DNA of 10,345 nucleotides from an uncultured Campylobacter sp. (GTDB lineage: Bacteria; Campylobacterota; Campylobacteria; Campylobacterales; Campylobacteraceae). Of this stretch, positions 6,916 to 10,345 are shown piece after piece. A program made the position numbers and the translations under genes. The notes beneath the pieces are model-generated. The model searched no databases. It worked only from the letters and a program-made list of their open reading frames with translations, and was not told where the DNA came from. The stretch spans positions 1 to 10,345 of the forward strand of contig NZ_CALKTQ010000011.1 of assembly GCF_937997465.1 (NCBI RefSeq), in the 5' to 3' direction. Numbering within the stretch: the stretch's first letter is position 1; each line of letters starts with the position of its first letter.

Positions 6916-7491
6916 ATGAAAAGTTTTAAATTTGCTTTGATTGCTGCCTGTGCGGCGGCGATAAGCTTAAACGCCGATGTTTTAACAAAGACGACCGACA
7001 TATCGCTAGGCGGTAAAAAAGTCGGTAAGATCGAGGTTTTAACGCCGGTTGAGGTTGTCTCCAAAGACGGAGCAAAGGCTAAAATAAAGGTAAAAGGCGC
7101 GGTTTCGGCAAACTACCTGGCTCAGATACAGCGAAGCGTCAAAAACGCCGAAATTTTCACGGTTTTTGATGCCGAAAGCGAGGCGAATTTTAAGAAAATA
7201 AAAGAGGTCGAGGACGACTACGGCGAGCTTTGGTATGAGGTCGAGGGCACTTATGAGGTCGCCGCGGACGCGCTGGGTAACGACGCAAACGCGCTATACA
7301 AACAGGCTCAGCAAAAGTACGAGGAGACCTGCTCCGCGTGTCACCGCTTGCACGAGCCAAACAGCTTTACGGCGGCTCAGTGGCCGGCAAATTTGCAGTC
7401 GATGATTGATACGAACTACGTATCGCTGGAGGAGACGGAGCTAAATTTGATAGTAAAATACCTGCAGCATAACGCAAAAGATGCAAAATAG
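6916..7491 (+). CDS. Periplasmic monohaem cytochrome c (TorC C-terminal-like, Cj0265c-like)
   Basis: This is a small electron-transfer protein expected to hand electrons to the molybdoenzyme encoded next. Residues 1-20 form a Sec signal peptide with likely cleavage at SLNA|D. Residues about 21-120 look like an SH3-like beta domain (GKKVGKIEVLTPVEVVSKDG). The haem domain has CSACH at 139-143, with His143 as proximal ligand and Met163 in LQSM as likely distal ligand. The CHRLHEP...F....WP..L..M pattern resembles the C-terminal domain of TorC and the C. jejuni monohaem protein Cj0265c as I remember them. The tetrahaem NapC/NirT part of E. coli TorC is absent, so quinol oxidation must come from another complex, perhaps the cytochrome bc1-type Qcr complex; this is inference. 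Length is 191 residues. ATG 6916 follows AAGGAAG (6904-6910). A 333-base gap separates it from the reductase gene. Confidence 0.88.
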   Translation: MKSFKFALIAACAAAISLNADVLTKTTDISLGGKKVGKIEVLTPVEVVSKDGAKAKIKVKGAVSANYLAQIQRSVKNAEIFTVFDAESEANFKKIKEVEDDYGELWYEVEGTYEVAADALGNDANALYKQAQQKYEETCSACHRLHEPNSFTAAQWPANLQSMIDTNYVSLEETELNLIVKYLQHNAKDAK

Positions 7492-7527
7492 GGCTTTGCG
7501 TGGTTAGCGCCGAGATCAAATTCGCTC

Positions 7528-7554
7528 GTCGCTTGAAATGTAAAATTTAGCGAC
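7528..7554. repeat. Inverted repeat, GTCGCT/AGCGAC
   Basis: GTCGCT (7528-7533) and AGCGAC (7549-7554) form a perfect 6-bp stem with a 15-base loop, 36 bases after the cytochrome stop. It is a weak candidate for 3'-end formation of the cytochrome transcript; no T-run follows directly. Confidence 0.4.
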
Positions 7555-7563
7555 ATTCGTTCT

Positions 7564-7615
7564 TTAAATTTGATTTTTTAAACGGCAAATTTAACGCTAC
7601 TAGCTTAAATTTGCC
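7564..7615. repeat. Two overlapping, mutually exclusive inverted repeats built on AAATTTG
   Basis: GGCAAATTTAA (7584-7594) pairs perfectly over 11 bp with TTAAATTTGCC (7605-7615). The loop CGCTACTAGC extends the symmetry (GCTA/TAGC). The same left arm can instead pair over 9 bp with TTAAATTTG (7564-7572). The three arms therefore form two alternative hairpins, an arrangement seen in attenuators. It may also arise simply from the high frequency of AAATTTG words in this DNA. Confidence 0.5.
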
Positions 7616-7622
7616 TGCATTT

Positions 7623-7662
7623 CGCTCGCTGCATAACCACGTTATTAAGAGATTGGCGAGCG
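7623..7662. repeat. Inverted repeat, CGCTCGC/GCGAGCG
   Basis: CGCTCGC (7623-7629) and GCGAGCG (7656-7662) are perfect 7-bp complements with a 26-base loop. The wide loop makes it more like a protein-binding dyad or part of a larger fold than a terminator. Confidence 0.4.
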
Positions 7663-7751
7663 TGACTAAACAAAATACGGTTTTAAAAAGCAAATAAGGG
7701 AAAAAGTTGCCTGATTGCGCAGGTGTCACAAGGTATGGGCGCGCTTTGGGC

Positions 7752-7800
7752 GAGTACAGGGAGTGTATACTCCCGCTCACGGCAGGGGTTTTGCTCCTGC
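7752..7800 (+). promoter_or_regulatory. Two tandem hairpins in the leader of the molybdoreductase gene
   Basis: Hairpin one is GGGAGT (7759-7764) with ACTCCC (7769-7774) and a GTAT loop; GAG (7752-7754) and CTC (7776-7778) can extend it across a small internal loop. Hairpin two is GCAGG (7782-7786) with CCTGC (7796-7800), extended inward by a G-T and a G-C pair around TTTTG. They lie 12 to 60 bases ahead of the ribosome binding site. A role in translation control, transcript stability or ligand sensing is possible but unproven. A run of A follows (7801-7813), not T, so neither is a forward terminator. Confidence 0.5.
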
Positions 7801-7824
7801 AAAAAGTAAAAAAGGGAGAAACCG

Positions 7825-10266
7825 ATGAAAAGACGAGATTTCATCAAATTTTCGGCCTTGGCGGCTACGGCTGCGCAGGCTAGCAGGATAGAGGGCGTCA
7901 AACAGACGATTTTCGATAACAAAAAAGTATTCGGCGCAAACAGATTCGGTACGTTTTGGGCAAATTTAAACTCATCGCAGATCGTTTCTGTTAGCGATTT
8001 TGAGGGCGATAAATTTCCAAACACGATGAACTACAGCCTGCCTGACTCCGTGCAGAACGAAAACCGCGTACTCTATCCGATGGTGCGCAAAAGCTACCTA
8101 AAAGCAAAAGGCGCGGCAAAGAGCGAACTGCGCGGCAAAGACGAATTCGTGCGCGTTAGCTGGGACGTCGCGCTTGATCTAGCTGCCAAAGCTCTAAAAG
8201 AAAACTTCGACAAATACGGCGCCGAGGCGATTTATGGCGAGTGCTACTGGTGGGGCGGCAGCGGTAAGGTCAGCTGGGGTCGTACTGTCGCGCACAGGAT
8301 GCTAAAAGTGCTAGGCGGCTACGTGGAAGAAAGCGGCGACTATTCGACCGGAGCGGGTCTAGTAATCATGCCTCACGTGCTAGGCGGTAGTGCGGTTTAC
8401 GACGCGCCGACGAAGTGGAAAGCCATCGTCAAAAACGCTAAAAACGTAGTATTTTGGGGTACCGATCCTATCGTGACGAACCAAATCTCATCAGTCCCTC
8501 CGACTCACGACGGCTACGTAGGCATGCAGGAGCTCAAAAAAGCCGGTATCAAAACCTATAGCGTAAACGTCATGGTAAACGACACCGCGCGCTACTACGG
8601 CAGCGAAAACATCATCGTGCGTCCAAATACCGACACCGCGCTCATCATAGGTATGTGCCATTATCTGTTTACGAACAACCTATACGACGAGGAATTTATC
8701 AAAAAATACACGGTCGGATTTAATAAATTTAAAGACTACTTCCTCGGCACGCAGGATAAGGTCGTAAAAGACATCGAGTGGGCAAGCAAAATTTGCGGCG
8801 TACCTGCGGGCACGATAGCGCAGTTTGCGACGCGCCTAGCTAAAGAGCCTACGACCGTGCTGATCGGCCGCGCGTTACAAAGAGCCGACCACGGCGAGCA
8901 GCCTTTCTGGGCACTAGTGGTGCTAAACGCAATGCTAGGACACGTGGGTAAAGAGGGGCTTGGATTTGAGTTTAGCCTAGGATACGGCTCTGCGGGTGCT
9001 ACGGATAAGATCGCTCCGGTGCTAAAAGGACTAAGCACGCGTATCGACGAGAAATACGAAAACGTAGACGGCGCGCCGTGGAAAACGACTAAAAACATCA
9101 CTATCCCGTCCTCTCGCAGCATCGAGGCGCTAGAGCATCCGGGCAAAGAGATCGACTACGACGGCACTAAGATCAAGCTGCCGCACATGAGGGTCGCATA
9201 CATGGCCTCAGGCTCGATGTTTACGCGCCACCAGGACGTAAATAACATCGTAAAACAGTGGCGCAAATTTGACACGGTTATCACCGCTGAGCCGTACTGG
9301 ACTAGCACCGCAAAATTTAGCGACATCGTGCTGCCGGTAGCTATCGAGGTCGAGAGAAACGACATCAACCAAACGGGCTCTACGGGCGAATACATCGTGG
9401 CATATAGGCCGGCGATAGAGCCGATGGGCGAGAGCAAGAGCGACTTTTGGATCTGCGAGCAAATTTGCAAACGCTGGGGTAGAGGCGAGGTATTTAGCGA
9501 GGGCAAGGACGAGCTAGGCTGGATGAAAGAATTTTACGCCGACGCGGCCGAGCAGGCTAAGGGGCTAAGCTTAACCATGCCTAGTTTTGAGGAATTTTAC
9601 GAAAAAGGCTACGTGAGATTTGAAAAAGACAACACGGAAACCGAGCTTTATACGCGCCTAGCGGCCTTCCGCGAAAATCCTGCCAAAAACCGCCTAGGCA
9701 CTCCGTCGGGCAAGATAGAGATATACTCGCCGACGATAGCGAAGATGAACTACGCCGACTGCCCGCCGATGCCTACGTGGATCGAGCCTAAAGAGTGGCT
9801 AGGCAACGCTAGCAAAAAGTACCCGCTACACGTCGTTAGCCCGCACTCTCGCTACCGCCTGCACAGTCAGCTAAATAACTCTATCATCAGAAATTTCGCC
9901 GAAGTTAGTGGTAGAGAGCCTGTGCTAATGAATCCAAAAGACGCCAAAGAGCGCGGCCTAGCCACGGGCGACGTCGCACGCGTATTTAACGACCGCGGCG
10001 AGATACTAGCTGGCGTGCTAGTCACCGATATCGTGCCTGAGCACGTCGTAGCTATCTGCGAGGGCGCATGGTACGACCCTGAAAAATGGGGCGAAAAGAG
10101 CCTCTGCCAGCACGGTTGCGTAAACGTGCTAACCTTTGACAAAGGCACGTCCAAACTCGCGCAAAGCAACTCGGCTCACACCGTTCTAGCGCAGATTGAG
10201 AAATTTAAGGGAGAGATTAGGCCGATAACGGCGTTTAGCAAACCTAAAATCCTACAATCTTTGTAG
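7825..10266 (+). CDS. Tat-exported Mo-bisMGD reductase, TMAO/DMSO reductase (TorA/BisC) family, Cj0264c-like
   Basis: This periplasmic terminal reductase for N- or S-oxides would receive electrons from the cytochrome c encoded upstream. It starts with a twin-arginine signal, RRDFIKF (3-9), with a short weakly hydrophobic stretch and a plausible AQA|S cleavage after residue 19. No N-terminal Cys cluster for [4Fe-4S] is present, as expected for the TorA/DorA/BisC type. The molybdenum ligand is probably Ser174 in GDYSTGAG. Tyr141 and Trp143 in CYWWGGSGK align with the active-site Tyr and Trp of DMSO/TMAO reductases. WGTDPIVTNQ, GRALQRADHGEQPFWA and EVERND..QTGSTGEY are further family blocks, and the MGD-binding C-terminal domain begins near residue 664. 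Length is 813, close to TorA and DorA. AAGGGAG (7812-7818) sets the start. C. jejuni Cj0264c, a TMAO/DMSO reductase paired with Cj0265c, is the nearest analogue I know. Substrate choice, and biotin or methionine sulfoxide instead, remain open. Confidence 0.93.
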   Translation: MKRRDFIKFSALAATAAQASRIEGVKQTIFDNKKVFGANRFGTFWANLNSSQIVSVSDFEGDKFPNTMNYSLPDSVQNENRVLYPMVRKSYLKAKGAAKSELRGKDEFVRVSWDVALDLAAKALKENFDKYGAEAIYGECYWWGGSGKVSWGRTVAHRMLKVLGGYVEESGDYSTGAGLVIMPHVLGGSAVYDAPTKWKAIVKNAKNVVFWGTDPIVTNQISSVPPTHDGYVGMQELKKAGIKTYSVNVMVNDTARYYGSENIIVRPNTDTALIIGMCHYLFTNNLYDEEFIKKYTVGFNKFKDYFLGTQDKVVKDIEWASKICGVPAGTIAQFATRLAKEPTTVLIGRALQRADHGEQPFWALVVLNAMLGHVGKEGLGFEFSLGYGSAGATDKIAPVLKGLSTRIDEKYENVDGAPWKTTKNITIPSSRSIEALEHPGKEIDYDGTKIKLPHMRVAYMASGSMFTRHQDVNNIVKQWRKFDTVITAEPYWTSTAKFSDIVLPVAIEVERNDINQTGSTGEYIVAYRPAIEPMGESKSDFWICEQICKRWGRGEVFSEGKDELGWMKEFYADAAEQAKGLSLTMPSFEEFYEKGYVRFEKDNTETELYTRLAAFRENPAKNRLGTPSGKIEIYSPTIAKMNYADCPPMPTWIEPKEWLGNASKKYPLHVVSPHSRYRLHSQLNNSIIRNFAEVSGREPVLMNPKDAKERGLATGDVARVFNDRGEILAGVLVTDIVPEHVVAICEGAWYDPEKWGEKSLCQHGCVNVLTFDKGTSKLAQSNSAHTVLAQIEKFKGEIRPITAFSKPKILQSL

Positions 10267-10316
10267 AGTTTAACGCGTCGTCTCGCGAGTGCTTTTGAGA
10301 GAGATTTGAAATTTTA

Positions 10317-10331
10317 AGTCTGCGGCAGACT
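10317..10331 (+). terminator. Weak hairpin after the reductase gene
   Basis: AGTCTG (10317-10322) pairs with CAGACT (10326-10331) around a CGG loop, 51 bases after the stop. No T-run follows inside the window, so termination here is uncertain. An overlapping AGAC/GTCT dyad is also visible. The window ends 14 bases later. Confidence 0.3.
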
Positions 10332-10345
10332 ACTTGTCTAGCCTT

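Larger units (their letters stand above)
7492..7824 (+). other. 333-base non-coding gap rich in inverted repeats, before the reductase gene
   Basis: No convincing gene lies here on either strand. The left two thirds are A/T-rich and carry successive dyads, listed separately. From about 7700 the sequence becomes clearly richer in G and C and contains two compact hairpins, plus a direct repeat GGGCGCG (7737-7743) and GGGCGAG (7748-7754). The ribosome binding site AAGGGAG (7812-7818) of the reductase is at the right edge. The gap could hold a terminator or attenuator for the cytochrome gene, a separate promoter, and a structured 5' leader for the reductase. A dispersed intergenic repeat is the main alternative for the G+C-rich block. 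Confidence 0.6.

Noticed and set aside
7547..7780. Minus-strand open frame of 77 codons in the gap before the reductase
   Set aside because: No ribosome binding site or recognised family, and it runs across several inverted repeats. It is kept only as a possible sign that the block is a dispersed repeat.
7700..7812. Known molybdenum-cofactor riboswitch
   Set aside because: Position ahead of a molybdoenzyme gene is suggestive, but I could not match its conserved core by eye. A covariance-model search is needed, so it is not annotated as such.
8736..9146. Antisense open frame of about 136 codons opposite the reductase gene
   Set aside because: It is fully contained in a well-matched molybdoenzyme gene, and its translation looks like a random Ser/Pro/Ala-rich product.
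1..10345. CRISPR array, tRNA or rRNA genes, insertion sequence or integration site
   Set aside because: No spaced direct repeats, no cloverleaf with a TTCRANNY loop, no transposase or integrase and no terminal repeats were seen. All genes look like ordinary chromosomal ones.

Overview
The window reads as a chromosomal segment of a relatively G+C-rich Campylobacter (C. showae/rectus/curvus/concisus type). The evidence is a Campylobacter-like gene set: a DcuC-type dicarboxylate carrier, a DUF2325 gene and an uncharacterised gene in front of flavodoxin fldA, luxS, and a monohaem cytochrome c followed by a TorA-like molybdoenzyme. The intergenic DNA is very A/T-rich, Shine-Dalgarno sites are strong, and the word AAATTT is strikingly frequent. 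The species call is inference. All eight genes with a recognisable family, and one without, lie on the + strand. No tRNA, rRNA, insertion sequence, CRISPR array or integrase was seen.

Layout. (1) Positions 4-3200: a DcuC family C4-dicarboxylate carrier, followed almost without a gap by an M3-family oligoendopeptidase, then a hairpin. (2) Positions about 3383-5043: an apparent three-gene operon with a Fur-box-like dyad and a TATAAT -10. It encodes a DUF2325 protein, a cysteine-rich protein of unknown function and flavodoxin, and ends in a textbook intrinsic terminator. (3) Positions 5153-6034: a stand-alone class I SAM-dependent methyltransferase of unknown substrate. (4) Positions 6194-6709: luxS, with all metal and catalytic residues intact. 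(5) Positions 6916-10266: a secreted monohaem cytochrome c and a Tat-exported Mo-bisMGD reductase of the TMAO/DMSO reductase type. These two are separated by a 333-base gap packed with inverted repeats and a G+C-rich block next to the reductase start.

Together the genes suggest a microaerophile or anaerobe that exchanges C4-dicarboxylates for fumarate respiration, scavenges peptides, and uses N- or S-oxides as periplasmic electron acceptors through a cytochrome c. It probably swaps in flavodoxin under an iron-responsive control, and it detoxifies S-adenosylhomocysteine through the LuxS branch, releasing the AI-2 precursor. The parts least explained by known families are the Cys-rich pair in front of fldA, the dyad-rich leader of the reductase gene, and the genome-style over-representation of AAATTT.
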